DNA from: Pseudoduganella namucuonensis
GTDB taxonomy: Bacteria; Pseudomonadota; Gammaproteobacteria; Burkholderiales; Burkholderiaceae_D
Direction of reading: 5' to 3'
NCBI RefSeq assembly: GCF_900116645.1
Contig: NZ_FPBO01000045.1
Location: 1 to 63,936 of the forward strand
Length of the DNA stretch: 63,936 bases
Made by a program: the position numbers and the translations under genes
Shown here: positions 49,389-59,002 of the stretch, piece by piece
Numbering within the stretch: position 1 is the stretch's first letter
How the letters are laid out: each line of letters begins with the position of its first letter
Notes under the pieces: model-generated
Database searches by the model: none
What the model was told of the DNA's origin: nothing
What the model saw: the letters and a program-made list of their open reading frames with translations, nothing else

Positions 49389-51551
49389 TCAATCCGCGTA
49401 AAAACGCGCGCCGCGCGCGGCCATCCGGCGCATCCCGGGCGTGGCCAGGTACGGCGGCCCCAGGTGGGCGTATTTGTCGCTCAGCGCCAGGACGTGCTCC
49501 ATGCCGAGCCAGTCGGCGTACTTGAGCGCGCCGCCCGCGTAGCGGGGGAAGCCGATGCCGAGCAGCAGCGCCATGTCCAGTTCGGCGGGGGTGGCGACGA
49601 CGCCCTCCTCCAGCGCGGCGGCGGCCTCGATGATCATCGGCAGCATCAGGCGCTCGACGATCTCCCGGTCCGTGAAATCGCGCCGTCCCCGCGGCTGCAC
49701 GCTGGCGATCAGCGCGTGGCTGTCGGCCGCGTGGTGCTTGACCGGCTTGCCCGCCGGATCGGCCTCGTAGCGGTAGAAGCCGGCGCCGGTCTTCTGGCCG
49801 AGGCGCTTGTGCCCGACCATCAGTTCCAGCACGTCCTGCCAGGTGCTGGCCATGCGCTCCGGATAGCCGGCGGCGATCACCTTGCAGACATGGCTGCCGG
49901 TATCCATGCCGACCACGTCCATCAGGTAGGCCGGGCCCATCGGCCAACCGAAATCCTCCATCGCCCGGTCGACCAGTTCGAAGTCGGCGCCGTCCGCCAC
50001 CAGTTGGCAGAACGCGCGGGTGTTGGCGATCAGGATGCGATTGACGAGGAAGCCCGGGCAGTCCTTGACCACCACCGGCGTCTTGCCCATCGCCGCCGCG
50101 TAGCCCACCGCGGCCGAGACGGCCGCCATGCCGGTCTTCTCGCCCTTGACGATTTCGACCAGCGGCATCACGGGCACCGGATTAAAGAAATGCATGCCGA
50201 CGAAGTTGTGCGGGCGGGACAAGGGAACGGCCAGATCGTCGATGCGCAGCGACGAGGTGTTCGACGCGATGATCGCGTCCTCCGCGATCATGGTTTCCAG
50301 CTCGGCCAGCACGGCGTGCTTGACATCGATGTTCTCCACCACCGCCTCGACCACCAGGTCGACTTGCTGGAAGCCGGCGTAGTCGAGCTGCGCGACGATG
50401 CCGCGCCGCACCGCCTCGGCCTGGTCCGGCGCCAGCCGCCCCTGCCGGACCTGGCGCGCGAGCAGCTTGTCCGCCTCGCCCGAGCCGAGGTCGAGCTGGC
50501 CCTGGGAGATATCCTTCATGCGCGCCGGCACGCCTTTGAGCGCGCTGGCGAAAGCGATGCCGCCGCCCATGATGCCGGCCCCCAGCACGGCGGCCGATTT
50601 GACCGGACGCGCCTCGCGCGCATGGACGCGGCAGAGTTTCTTGAGCGCCTGCTCGCTGACAAAGGCCTGGACCAGGCTGGCCGCCGCCTGGGTCTTGGCG
50701 ACGCGGGTGAATTGGCGCGCTTCGACCTCGAGCGCCGCGGCGATCGCCAGCGGCCAGCTGGCCTCCATCGATTCCAGCGCCATCATCGCGGCGGGCTGGT
50801 GTTTCGGACTGTTTTTCGCGACGCGCTCCCTGGCCAGCCGGAACCATTCCCGCGCGGCGGCGATGCCCAGCGGCACCGGCGCCTGCCTGGCCGCGCGCCT
50901 CGCCCGCCAATCCGGCTCGTTCGCGGCGGCATGTTCGAGCAATGCCAGCGCGGCGGCGCGCAACCGGTCCGGCGCCGCCACCTGGTCCACCACGCCGGCG
51001 CGCAAGGCCGCGTCCGCGCCGCGCGGCTTGCCGCCGGCGATCCACTCGATCGCCACGTCCAGGCCGGCGATGCGCGGCAGGCGCACGGTGCCGCCCAGGC
51101 CCGGGAACAGGCCCAGCGACACTTCCGGCAAGCCCGCTTGGGCCGCCTCCGACATCACGCGATAATCGCAGCACAGGGCCAGTTCCAGCCCGCCGCCGAG
51201 CGCGTAGCCGTTGATCGCGGCGACCACCGGCACGGCCAGCCGCTCCAGGGCGGACAGCGTGTCGTTGCCAAGCCGGAAGTGGGCCAGCATGTCGGCCTCG
51301 GGGCGCTTGAACAGCGCGCCGAACTCGGTGATGTCGGCGCCGGCGATGAACACCTCCTTGGCGCTGGTGACCAGCACGCCGCGCAGGCCGGGCGCGGCGG
51401 CGATCGCGGCGACCGCCTCGCGCAGCTCGGCCAGCGCAAGCCGGTCGAGTTTGTTGATCGCCTCGCCGCCGCGGTCGAAGCGCAGCTCGGCGAAGCCCTG
51501 GTCCACGCTTATGGCCTGTACGGTACGGCCTTGGTGCAAATATTGATTCAT
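49389..51551 (-). CDS. Multifunctional enoyl-CoA hydratase/3-hydroxyacyl-CoA dehydrogenase (FadB/FadJ-like)
   Basis: From the ATG at 51551 the protein has 720 residues: a crotonase domain (about 1-190) with catalytic Glu in LELAL (E123) and LPEVSLG (E143), a linker, then a 3-hydroxyacyl-CoA dehydrogenase with AVLGAGIMGGGIAFASALKG (NAD loop, 324-330), ASNTSSLRI, HFFNPVPVMPLVE and two C-terminal helical domains. Normal length for the family. It starts the thiolase-HSD10 block and is divergent from the TetR gene at 51700. A short palindrome TTTTCGAAAA (51559-51568) lies 7 bp before its start. Confidence 0.95.
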   Translation of the reverse strand: MNQYLHQGRTVQAISVDQGFAELRFDRGGEAINKLDRLALAELREAVAAIAAAPGLRGVLVTSAKEVFIAGADITEFGALFKRPEADMLAHFRLGNDTLSALERLAVPVVAAINGYALGGGLELALCCDYRVMSEAAQAGLPEVSLGLFPGLGGTVRLPRIAGLDVAIEWIAGGKPRGADAALRAGVVDQVAAPDRLRAAALALLEHAAANEPDWRARRAARQAPVPLGIAAAREWFRLARERVAKNSPKHQPAAMMALESMEASWPLAIAAALEVEARQFTRVAKTQAAASLVQAFVSEQALKKLCRVHAREARPVKSAAVLGAGIMGGGIAFASALKGVPARMKDISQGQLDLGSGEADKLLARQVRQGRLAPDQAEAVRRGIVAQLDYAGFQQVDLVVEAVVENIDVKHAVLAELETMIAEDAIIASNTSSLRIDDLAVPLSRPHNFVGMHFFNPVPVMPLVEIVKGEKTGMAAVSAAVGYAAAMGKTPVVVKDCPGFLVNRILIANTRAFCQLVADGADFELVDRAMEDFGWPMGPAYLMDVVGMDTGSHVCKVIAAGYPERMASTWQDVLELMVGHKRLGQKTGAGFYRYEADPAGKPVKHHAADSHALIASVQPRGRRDFTDREIVERLMLPMIIEAAAALEEGVVATPAELDMALLLGIGFPRYAGGALKYADWLGMEHVLALSDKYAHLGPPYLATPGMRRMAARGARFYAD

Positions 51552-51699
51552 GTTATATTTTTCGAAAATAGATGGACGCCGAGGGAAACAGCCGCAACAT
51601 GCAAGCCAGTCTACGGCCGCGGCGAACTTCCGGCTTCGTCCGAAACGACGAATTGCGCCGTGTCGACCACGCCCACCGAACCACAAAGGTCCAACAAAC

Positions 51700-52425
51700 A
51701 TGGCTAGCACCAACCGCAAGCCGCGCGGCGGCGCGGCTTCGCCCGCCCCCACCGGCGTGATGCCGGTCTACGACAGCGCGCCGATGAATGAACGGCGCCA
51801 GCGCATCCTGAGCGAAACCAGGCGCGTGATCGAAGAGAACGGCATCGAGAACCTGAGCATGCGCGAGCTGAGCAAGCGCGCCGATGTCGCGCAGCGCACG
51901 CTGTACAACGCCTTCGGCAGCAAGGACCGCATCGTCGGGCTGGCGATCCAGGAGAACTATCTCGAGCAAGTCGCGCGCATGCGGTTCGCGACCGCCCCCG
52001 ACACGATGGAAGGCGTGATCGAGCGGCTGGCGCGCGTGTGCATGCATTTCGGACGCCAGCGCAATTACCTGAAGGCGGTGATGGACTTGTATTTCGCGCC
52101 GGCGGTGCACAAGGACACCATCGCGATGATGCGGGAATTGTCCTATGGGAACGTCCGGCCCTGGCTGCTGCGGCTCGAACGGCTCAAGCAGATCAGTCCC
52201 TTCCTGTCGCGCGAACAGATCGAGGGCGACATGACCGACCTCGCCTTCGCCGTCATGCGCAAATGGACCATCGGCGACATCGGCGTGGCGCGCATGGCGG
52301 ACGAGGCGGTGCGCGGCTTCCTGGTGCTCGCGGCGGGCGCGACCACCGGCGAGGCGCAGGCGCTCGCCCTGCGCACGCTGGCGCGGCGCAAGCGTCCCGC
52401 CCCCGTCGCGGCGGACGTCGCGTGA
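51700..52425 (+). CDS. TetR-family transcriptional regulator divergent from the beta-oxidation operon
   Basis: The 241-residue protein has a TetR HTH (RVIEENGIENLSMRELSKRA, then RTLYNAFGSKDRI) and a helical ligand-binding part. The start at 51700 is preferred because upstream in-frame codons overlap the operator region shared with the FadB/FadJ-like gene. Being divergent, it likely represses the block at 47387-51551 in response to an acyl-CoA; this is the usual arrangement for FadR/PsrA-like TetR proteins. It ends 15 bp before the convergent thiolase-like gene. Confidence 0.85.
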   Translation: MASTNRKPRGGAASPAPTGVMPVYDSAPMNERRQRILSETRRVIEENGIENLSMRELSKRADVAQRTLYNAFGSKDRIVGLAIQENYLEQVARMRFATAPDTMEGVIERLARVCMHFGRQRNYLKAVMDLYFAPAVHKDTIAMMRELSYGNVRPWLLRLERLKQISPFLSREQIEGDMTDLAFAVMRKWTIGDIGVARMADEAVRGFLVLAAGATTGEAQALALRTLARRKRPAPVAADVA

Positions 52426-52440
52426 GCGGTGCCCGCCGCT

Positions 52441-53586
52441 TCAGGCTTCCAGGATGGTGACCGCCGACATGCCGGGCGCGCCGTACACCTGCGTGTAGGC
52501 CAGCCGGGCGCCCTCGACCTGGCGCCGGCCCGCGCGCCCGCGCAGCTGCAGCACGTTCTCGACCACCTGGCGCAGGCCGGAGGCGCCGATCGGTTCGCCG
52601 CACGCCAGGCAGCCGCCGTCGGTATTGACCGGCAAGCTTCCGCCCAGCCTGGTCGCGCCCGCGCGCAGCAGCTTTTCCTGCTCCCCGTCGGCGCAGAAAC
52701 CGTTCTCCGCCATGTGCATGATTTCGGCGCCGGATTCGGTGTCCTGGATCTGTGCGACGTCGATATCGGCCGGGCCGACGCCGGCCATCTCGTAGGCCGC
52801 CCTCGACGCGATTTGCGTCGGCGAGGGCGCCCGTTCGATCTCCAGCGAGGGCGCGAACACCTCGAACGAGCCGGCCAGCCGGGTGCGCACCGCCGCGCCG
52901 CGCAGCAGCGGGCCGTCCAGGCCCAGTTCGCGCGCCTTGCGTTCCGAGGCCAGGATCAGCGCGGCGCCCCCTTCCGCCGGGGAGCAGAACATGAACTTGG
53001 TCAACGGATCGGACACCATCTGGCTGCCCATGATGGTCTCCAGGCTGACCGGCTCGCGGCGCCACGCGTGCGGCGCCAGCGCGCCGTTCGCATACGCCTT
53101 CTCCGCCACCAGCCCGAGCGCTTCGGCCGAGATGCCGTGCAGGGCCATGTAGCGCTGGATCTTCATGGCGAAGAACTGGGTCGTCAGCATCATGCCGGTC
53201 TGGCCGTACCACATCGGCAGCCCCGCCGCCACCGGGTCGGCGTTGAACGCGCCGCGCGGATGCTTGTCGAAGCCGACCACGACGCCGAGATCGAACTCGC
53301 CCGACTTGATCGCCCAGTAGCCTGCCAGCAGGGCCGAGCCACCGGTGGCGCAGCCGTTGGCCACGTTGATGAACTGCACCCCGGTCAGCCCCATGCGCGG
53401 CAACACCGCGTCGGCGTCGCCGGAGGCGGCCGAGCCGCCGAAGGCGAACTGCACGTCCTTCCAGGCGACGCCGGCGTCGGCCAGCGCTTCGCGGATCGCG
53501 AACACGCCCAGGTCCAGGCCGGTCTTGCCGTCGTGGCGGCCGAAGGGATGGATGCCGGTCCCGATCACACGCACATTGCCGCTCAT
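52441..53586 (-). CDS. SCP-x/lipid-transfer-type thiolase with altered active site (candidate retro-aldolase)
   Basis: The 381-residue protein has the thiolase fold of the SCP-x/Ltp branch: NVANGCATGGSALLAGYW (Cys kept) and NTDGGCLACGEPIGASG. The invariant His of the GHP motif is Glu here (GEP). It overlaps by ATGA with a DUF35 gene, the pairing seen for Ltp2-type side-chain aldolases in steroid-degrading bacteria, which cut a tertiary-alcohol CoA ester instead of doing thiolysis. I therefore favour an aldolase-like carbon-carbon cleavage; a thiolase role is not excluded. Confidence 0.8.
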   Translation of the reverse strand: MSGNVRVIGTGIHPFGRHDGKTGLDLGVFAIREALADAGVAWKDVQFAFGGSAASGDADAVLPRMGLTGVQFINVANGCATGGSALLAGYWAIKSGEFDLGVVVGFDKHPRGAFNADPVAAGLPMWYGQTGMMLTTQFFAMKIQRYMALHGISAEALGLVAEKAYANGALAPHAWRREPVSLETIMGSQMVSDPLTKFMFCSPAEGGAALILASERKARELGLDGPLLRGAAVRTRLAGSFEVFAPSLEIERAPSPTQIASRAAYEMAGVGPADIDVAQIQDTESGAEIMHMAENGFCADGEQEKLLRAGATRLGGSLPVNTDGGCLACGEPIGASGLRQVVENVLQLRGRAGRRQVEGARLAYTQVYGAPGMSAVTILEA

Positions 53587-54017
53587 GGTTTCTCCTCGTT
53601 GTTTGGGCAAACCGGGCGGAAGGCGTAGGTCAGCACCTCGCCGCCGTCCGGACCGCGGCGGTAGGGCAGCAGCGTGAAGCGCATCGGCATGCCGAGGCGC
53701 AGGCTGGCGAAATCCGCCGTGTCCAGGCGCGCCTCGACGATCAGCTGGCCCGCCAGCTCCACATAGCCGACCGCGTAGGGCTGGAAATCCGCCTCGCCGG
53801 ACGGGCCATCGTAGGGCCGCTTCGGCGCGAAGCGCTGCACCGTGAACGACCACAAGGTGCCTTCGGCCGCCAGTTCCACCTCCTCGTAGCGTTCAGCTTC
53901 CGGGCCCGAGGGCATGGGAAACACGATCCTGCCGTCGCCGCGGCTTTTGCCGCCGAGCAGCCGGGCTCCCGCCCCTTCGCCGGCGACCAGCCCCGGCGCC
54001 ACCATATTCTGTGTCAT
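53583..54017 (-). CDS. DUF35 OB-fold protein, partner of the SCP-x-type thiolase
   Basis: The 144-residue protein has the OB-fold of DUF35 (AAEGTLWSFTVQRFAP, YAVGYVELAGQLIVEARL, LGMPMRFTL), but the N-terminal rubredoxin-like zinc ribbon is degenerate: where the family has CxxCG the sequence reads LGGKSRGDGRIVFP, with no Cys. DUF35 proteins bind thiolase-like partners and shape their active site. It is directly upstream of the altered thiolase with ATGA overlap. Confidence 0.8.
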   Translation of the reverse strand: MTQNMVAPGLVAGEGAGARLLGGKSRGDGRIVFPMPSGPEAERYEEVELAAEGTLWSFTVQRFAPKRPYDGPSGEADFQPYAVGYVELAGQLIVEARLDTADFASLRLGMPMRFTLLPYRRGPDGGEVLTYAFRPVCPNNEEKP

Positions 54018-54065
54018 TGCTCCACTCCTGTTGGAATTGCTAAAAAAAGACCACGCGGCGGGCCG

Positions 54066-54872
54066 TCAACGGCCCGGGAACACCGGATCGCGCCGCTCGG
54101 CGAACGCGCGCACGCCCTCGGCGAAGCAATCGCGGTCGATCAGTTCACGCTGGCGCGCCGCCTCGTAGGCCAGCTGCTCGGCCAGGGCGGCGCCGCCGGC
54201 CGCCCGGTCGGCGCGCCGCGTTTCGAGGGCGGCATGCGCCGGCAGCGCCGCCAGCCGCCGCGCCAGCGCCAGCGACTCGGCGCGCAGATCGTCATCGTCC
54301 ACGCACAGCCAGACCAGGCCCCACTGCGCCGCCTGTTCCGCCGACAGGCGCTCGCCCAGCAGCGTCAGGCCCATCGCCCGCGCGCGGCCGGCCTGCCGGC
54401 GCAGGAACCAGCTGCCGCCCAGGTCGGGCACCAGGCCCAGGCGCGGCATCGACGGCAGGTAGAAGTAGGCCGAGCGCGCCGCGATGACCACGTCCGCCGC
54501 CAGCGCCAGGCCGGCCCCGCCGCCGACCGCGCCGCCGTTCATGGCGGTCAGCACCGGCACCGGCATGTCCTGCAAGGCCAGGATCAAGGGGTTCCACAAG
54601 GCCTCCATCGCGTCGGCGGTCGACTCCCCCAGCGACTTGCCTCGATCGCCGCCGGCGGCCATGTCGTCCAGATTGGCGCCGGCGCAGAAGGACTTGCCGG
54701 CGCCGGTCAGTATGAGGACGCGCAGCGAACGGTCCGCGCGCACGCGCGCCAGCACGGCGAGCAGTTCCTCCGCCTGTAGCGGCGACAGCGGATTGCGTTT
54801 CTCCGGCTGGTTCAGCGTGACGATGGCCACCCCGTCGTCCACTTCGAACGTGACACACTTGTATTCCGACAT
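54066..54872 (-). CDS. Enoyl-CoA hydratase
   Basis: The 268-residue crotonase-fold protein has VAIVTLNQPEKRNPLSP at the start, the oxyanion segments GAGKSFCAGANLDDMA and VLTAMNGGAVGGGAGLALAA, and MPRLGLVPDLGGSWFL. The second catalytic Glu position is Val/Pro here (RLGLVPD), so it may be an isomerase-type member rather than a true hydratase. It lies between the acyl-CoA dehydrogenase gene (32 bp) and the DUF35 gene, in the operon led by the second Rieske paralogue. Confidence 0.85.
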   Translation of the reverse strand: MSEYKCVTFEVDDGVAIVTLNQPEKRNPLSPLQAEELLAVLARVRADRSLRVLILTGAGKSFCAGANLDDMAAGGDRGKSLGESTADAMEALWNPLILALQDMPVPVLTAMNGGAVGGGAGLALAADVVIAARSAYFYLPSMPRLGLVPDLGGSWFLRRQAGRARAMGLTLLGERLSAEQAAQWGLVWLCVDDDDLRAESLALARRLAALPAHAALETRRADRAAGGAALAEQLAYEAARQRELIDRDCFAEGVRAFAERRDPVFPGR

Positions 54873-54904
54873 ATACGGTTCTCCAGTTGCGAAAGCGCGG
54901 CGGG

Positions 54905-56053
54905 CTACAGCGCCCGCGCGACCACTTCCATCATGATTTCATTGGTGCCGCCATAGATGCGCTGGACGCGCGCGTCGACGTACATGCGGCCGATCAGGTA
55001 GTCGTTGGTATAGCCGTAGCCGCCGAACAGCTGCAGGCATTCGTCGACCACCTTGCCCTGCAGGTCCGAGGCCCAGGCCTTGGCCATCGACGCGGTGACG
55101 GTATCGAGCCTGCCCTCGACCAGGTCTTCCACGCAGCGGTCGACGAAGGCGCGCGCGGCCTTCACGCTGGTGGCGACGCCGGCCAGCTTGAAGCGCGTGT
55201 TCTGGAACTCCGCCACCGGTTTGCCGAACGCCATGCGTTCGCGCACATAGGCCAGCGTCTCGTGGTAGGCGCCCTCCATCATCGCGACCGCCATCACGGC
55301 GATGATCAGGCGCTCATACGGCAGGTCGGACATCAACTGCGCGAAGCCCCTGCCCTCCTCGCCGCCCAGCAGCATGTCGGCCGGCACGCGCACATCGTCG
55401 AAGAACAGTTCCGACGTGTCCTGCGCCCTCAGGCCGATCTTGTCCAGCGGCTGGCCGACACGGTAGCCCTGGCAGCCGGCGGTTTCAACGATCAGGATGG
55501 AGATGCCGCGCGAACCCTGCTCCGGCGCGGTGCGCGCCACCACCAGCACCAGGCCGGCCAGCAAGCCGTTGGTGATGAAGGTCTTGGCGCCGTTGATGAC
55601 GTATTCGCCGCCGGCGCGGATGGCGCGGGTGCGGATGCCCTGCAGGTCCGAACCGGCGCCGGGCTCGGTCATCGCGATCGCGCCGACCAGCTCGCCGCTC
55701 GCCATGCGCGGCAGGTAGCGCGCCTTCTGCGCTTCGGTGCCGTGGTTCAGGATGTAATGGGCGACGATGCTGTGCACCGATACGCTCATGCCGGTCAGGC
55801 TGCGGCGCGCCATTTCCTCGTACAGCACCGCCTCGTGCCGGAAATCGCCGCCGCCCCCGCCCCATTGCTCCGGTATGTCGGAGCAGAGCAGGCCGACTTC
55901 GCCGGCGCGGCGCCACAAGGCGTGGCCGACGTGGCCGCGCTGGCGCGCGGCGCCGTCGTCCGGCAGCATCTCCCGCTCGATGAAGCGCACCGCCGTGTCG
56001 CGGTACAGTTCCAGGTCCGTATCGGTCCAGCGGGGTCGAAAGTCGATGGCCAT
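54905..56053 (-). CDS. Acyl-CoA dehydrogenase
   Basis: From the ATG at 56053 the protein has 382 residues, the normal length. It shows AIAMTEPGAGSDLQGIRT, NGAKTFITNGLLAG and the C-terminal QRIYGGTNEIMMEVVARAL, with the catalytic Glu expected in IYGGTNEI. It is a homotetrameric-type enzyme, different from the two-subunit pair at 29662/31995. An extension upstream to 56179 lacks family similarity. It lies 153 bp after the MalT-like regulator on the same strand. Confidence 0.9.
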   Translation of the reverse strand: MAIDFRPRWTDTDLELYRDTAVRFIEREMLPDDGAARQRGHVGHALWRRAGEVGLLCSDIPEQWGGGGGDFRHEAVLYEEMARRSLTGMSVSVHSIVAHYILNHGTEAQKARYLPRMASGELVGAIAMTEPGAGSDLQGIRTRAIRAGGEYVINGAKTFITNGLLAGLVLVVARTAPEQGSRGISILIVETAGCQGYRVGQPLDKIGLRAQDTSELFFDDVRVPADMLLGGEEGRGFAQLMSDLPYERLIIAVMAVAMMEGAYHETLAYVRERMAFGKPVAEFQNTRFKLAGVATSVKAARAFVDRCVEDLVEGRLDTVTASMAKAWASDLQGKVVDECLQLFGGYGYTNDYLIGRMYVDARVQRIYGGTNEIMMEVVARAL

Positions 56054-56206
56054 GGTTTTTCTGATTGGCTGATGGGGATAGCGACCGATGATAATCAGAC
56101 GCGGCGGACCCGGCTTCGTCCGTTCAGACGATTGATGCGGGGAACGGCCGGAAGCTACGCTTGCCCCACCGTCAACCACGCTCCCGCCGACGCGTCAACC
56201 GATCGG

Positions 56207-58984
56207 TCAGCCGATGACGCCGAGCCGCCGAGCCAAGGCGACGGCCTGCGTCCGGCTGGTGGCGCCCAGCTTGGCGTTGACGCCGCGCAGGTGGGTGCGC
56301 ACGGTATTGGCCGACACGAACATTTTCTCGCCGATCGCGATGTTCGAATGGCCTTCCGCGAGCAGCGCCAGCACGCGCAGTTCCTGGCGCGTCAGCGCTT
56401 CGGCCGGCATGGCGCCGGGCGCGGCCGCGGCTTCCGGCTCGGTGGCCGGGCCGAAGCCCTGCAGCAGCCGCTGCAGGTATTCCGCGAACAAGGGGTCGCC
56501 CTGGTCCGGCCGCCCCTGGAACTGGGCCGCCATATAGCTGCGCAGCAGCGCGCCGGCCCGGGGGCCCTCGTCGAGGACGAGGTGGATCGCGCCCTCGTTG
56601 CAAGTGGCGCGCAGCAGCCCGCCCAGGGCCGCGTGGGCGCCGCGATGATCGCCATGACCGTGCAGCGCCACCGCGCGCAGCAGGCGCAGCGCGAGCGCGC
56701 GCCGGTGCCGCGAGGCGTCCAGCGCCGCCGCGATCTCGCCGTCCAGCAGCGGCAGCGCCGCCGCGTACCGCCCTGCCGCGACCTGGTGGCGCAAGCGTCC
56801 AAGCTCGAGGTATTCCACATCATGGGCCACCAGCCGCAGGCCCTTGAGACGCGGCCAGAGACCGCGGTCGTCGGCGCGTTCCAGTTCGGCCCCGGCCGCG
56901 TCGAGATGGCCCTGCAAGCCATACACGCGCGCCCGTTCCAGCCGGGCGCCGGCCACCAGCCGCCGCAGGCCGCGGCGATGCCCGAGGTATTCGAGTTCGG
57001 TCAGCATCTGGAACGCCAGGTCCACGTCGCCGCGCTGGAACGCGATGCGCGACAGCGTCACGTGGGCGGTGATCATGTGATCCTGGATGCCGGCGCTGAT
57101 CGCCAGCGGCAGGTAGATGTTCAGCAGGTGTTCGGCCTGCGCGCAGTCGTCCGCCTCGTACAGGGCGTTGGCATGCAGCACGCCGGCCCAGGCATTGCCA
57201 TGGGCCTGGCTGTAGCTGCCCTGGTGCGACGCCCGCAAGGCCATGCGGAAACGCGCGCCCGCCTGCCGGATGCGGCCTTCGTGCAGGTCGATGATGCCCT
57301 CCACCGATTCCGAGTACATCGCGTTGAACGCGCCGGATTCGCCCTGGCGCAGGCGCGCCGCGCCCAGCAGCGTGCGCGCCTGCTGGTACTGGCCCAGCAC
57401 CGAGTAGACGTCGGCCATCGCGTTGGTCAGCATGGTATGGGCGAAGGTGTCGCCGGCCGGGACGGCGGCCAGGGCGGCGCCGCCGATGGCGCTGGCCTGC
57501 TCGTAGTCGTCCATCATCGCCAGCAGCACCGGCCGCAGCGCGACGATGGACACCGCCGTCGCCGGACCGCCGGCCCGGCCGCATTCGCAGCGTTCCAGCA
57601 GCGCCAGCGCCTCGCCGGGGCCGCGCATCATGCACAGGGCCCAGACGCGCACCGCCTGCAGGTCGGGATGCGGACGCAGCGCCGCCTCGGGCAGCGCGTC
57701 GAACCAGCGCGTGAGCAGGCGGATCCGCCCCTGCGCCAGCAGTTCCCGCGCGTGGCCCGCCAGCAGGCGTATCGCCTCCGCCGTGTCGTTGGCGTCGATC
57801 GCATGGTCGATGGCCGGCACCGGCCGTCCCTGCGACGCGAACCAGCGCGACGCGGCCAGGTGCAGCCGCCCGGCCTGGCCTGGACGTTCGATCGCCAGCT
57901 GGCCTTGCAGGAAATCGGCGAACAGGCCGTGGTAGCGGTACGTCGCCTGTTCGCCGTCGATCGGCGTCAGGAACAGGTTGGCCGCATCGAGCTGGCGCAG
58001 CAGCGCGGCGCTGTCGCCGCGGCCGGTCAGCGCGTCGCACAAGGGGGCGTCGAGATAGCGCAGGATGCTGGTGCGCAGCAGGAAATCGCGCAGCGCCGGC
58101 GGCTGCTGGGCCAGCACGTCGTCCGCCAGGTATTGGGTGACGGCCTGGTTGGAACCCGAAAAACGCCCGATGAACTCCCCGTGGCCGCCGCGGCGCTCCA
58201 GCGCGAGCGAGGCCAGCCATAACGCGGCGACCCAGCCCTCGGTCTTTTGGTGCAGTGCCGACAGGTCCTCGGGCCGCAAGGGCAGCCGCCGCCGGCACAG
58301 GAATTCCCCCGCCTCGGGCAGCGAAAACCGCAGATGCGACGCGTCGATATCGAGCATCTGGCCGCGGCCGCGCAACTGGCCGAGGCCGAGCGCCGGCAGG
58401 GTGCGCGAGCCGATCACCATCCGCCCGTTGCGCGGCAGCTGGACCAGGATTTCGCGCAGCAGGCCAAGCACCACCGGATCCTGCACATGCTCGAATTCGT
58501 CGAGAAACAGCGCGAACGGCGACTGGAAATCGGCCAGGGCGTCGGCCAGGCGCAGCACCACGTCGCGCGGCGTCGCGAGCGCGCGCGCCGCGGCCGCGTC
58601 GGGCGCCCGTCCGGCCACGATGTGCGACACGGCGCCATCGAGGCAGGACAGGAAACGCGAGGCGTCGTTGTCGGCCTGGTCGAGCGTCAGCCACGCGGTC
58701 GCGCTGCCCTTCTCTTCCATTTGCCGGCGCATCTGGATCATCGCCGTGGTCTTGCCGAAGCCGGCCGGCGCCCGGACCAGCACCAGCCGGACCGCCGGCG
58801 CGCCGCCGACCAGCGCATGGATCGCCGCCCGCTCGACCTGCGACGAGCTCACCGAGGGCGGATTGAGTTTGGCCCGCCACGCGGACACGTCGCGTGCGCC
58901 GGATGGCGCGCGCCGCTCCGGCGCGTCCGGCACGGCTACCTGCCGCGCATCCCGCGCCTGCCCGGTTGGCGTTCGATGGCCCAC
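56207..58984 (-). CDS. MalT-like LuxR-family regulator with STAND ATPase (LAL type)
   Basis: The 925-residue protein has a Walker A motif APAGFGKTT (72-80), a STAND-type NTPase, a long TPR-like helical region (about 400-840) and a C-terminal LuxR HTH (LTRQELRVLALLAEGHSNIA, then THLRGVNAKLGATSRTQAVA). It starts at a GTG, 18 bp after the NIPSNAP stop. Such ATP-dependent activators (MalT, AlkS) switch on catabolic operons when an inducer binds the TPR domain. Its place within the Rieske paralogue B operon suggests that it activates this cluster. Confidence 0.85.
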   Translation of the reverse strand: MGHRTPTGQARDARQVAVPDAPERRAPSGARDVSAWRAKLNPPSVSSSQVERAAIHALVGGAPAVRLVLVRAPAGFGKTTAMIQMRRQMEEKGSATAWLTLDQADNDASRFLSCLDGAVSHIVAGRAPDAAAARALATPRDVVLRLADALADFQSPFALFLDEFEHVQDPVVLGLLREILVQLPRNGRMVIGSRTLPALGLGQLRGRGQMLDIDASHLRFSLPEAGEFLCRRRLPLRPEDLSALHQKTEGWVAALWLASLALERRGGHGEFIGRFSGSNQAVTQYLADDVLAQQPPALRDFLLRTSILRYLDAPLCDALTGRGDSAALLRQLDAANLFLTPIDGEQATYRYHGLFADFLQGQLAIERPGQAGRLHLAASRWFASQGRPVPAIDHAIDANDTAEAIRLLAGHARELLAQGRIRLLTRWFDALPEAALRPHPDLQAVRVWALCMMRGPGEALALLERCECGRAGGPATAVSIVALRPVLLAMMDDYEQASAIGGAALAAVPAGDTFAHTMLTNAMADVYSVLGQYQQARTLLGAARLRQGESGAFNAMYSESVEGIIDLHEGRIRQAGARFRMALRASHQGSYSQAHGNAWAGVLHANALYEADDCAQAEHLLNIYLPLAISAGIQDHMITAHVTLSRIAFQRGDVDLAFQMLTELEYLGHRRGLRRLVAGARLERARVYGLQGHLDAAGAELERADDRGLWPRLKGLRLVAHDVEYLELGRLRHQVAAGRYAAALPLLDGEIAAALDASRHRRALALRLLRAVALHGHGDHRGAHAALGGLLRATCNEGAIHLVLDEGPRAGALLRSYMAAQFQGRPDQGDPLFAEYLQRLLQGFGPATEPEAAAAPGAMPAEALTRQELRVLALLAEGHSNIAIGEKMFVSANTVRTHLRGVNAKLGATSRTQAVALARRLGVIG

Positions 58985-59002
58985 GCTCGCCGCTCCAGTG
59001 CG

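Noticed and set aside
54887..58222. A plus-strand open frame of more than 1,100 codons opposite the acyl-CoA dehydrogenase and the MalT-like regulator
   Set aside because: It is the high-GC shadow of two well-recognised minus-strand genes; its translation is rich in Arg, Gln, His and Ala with no domain.
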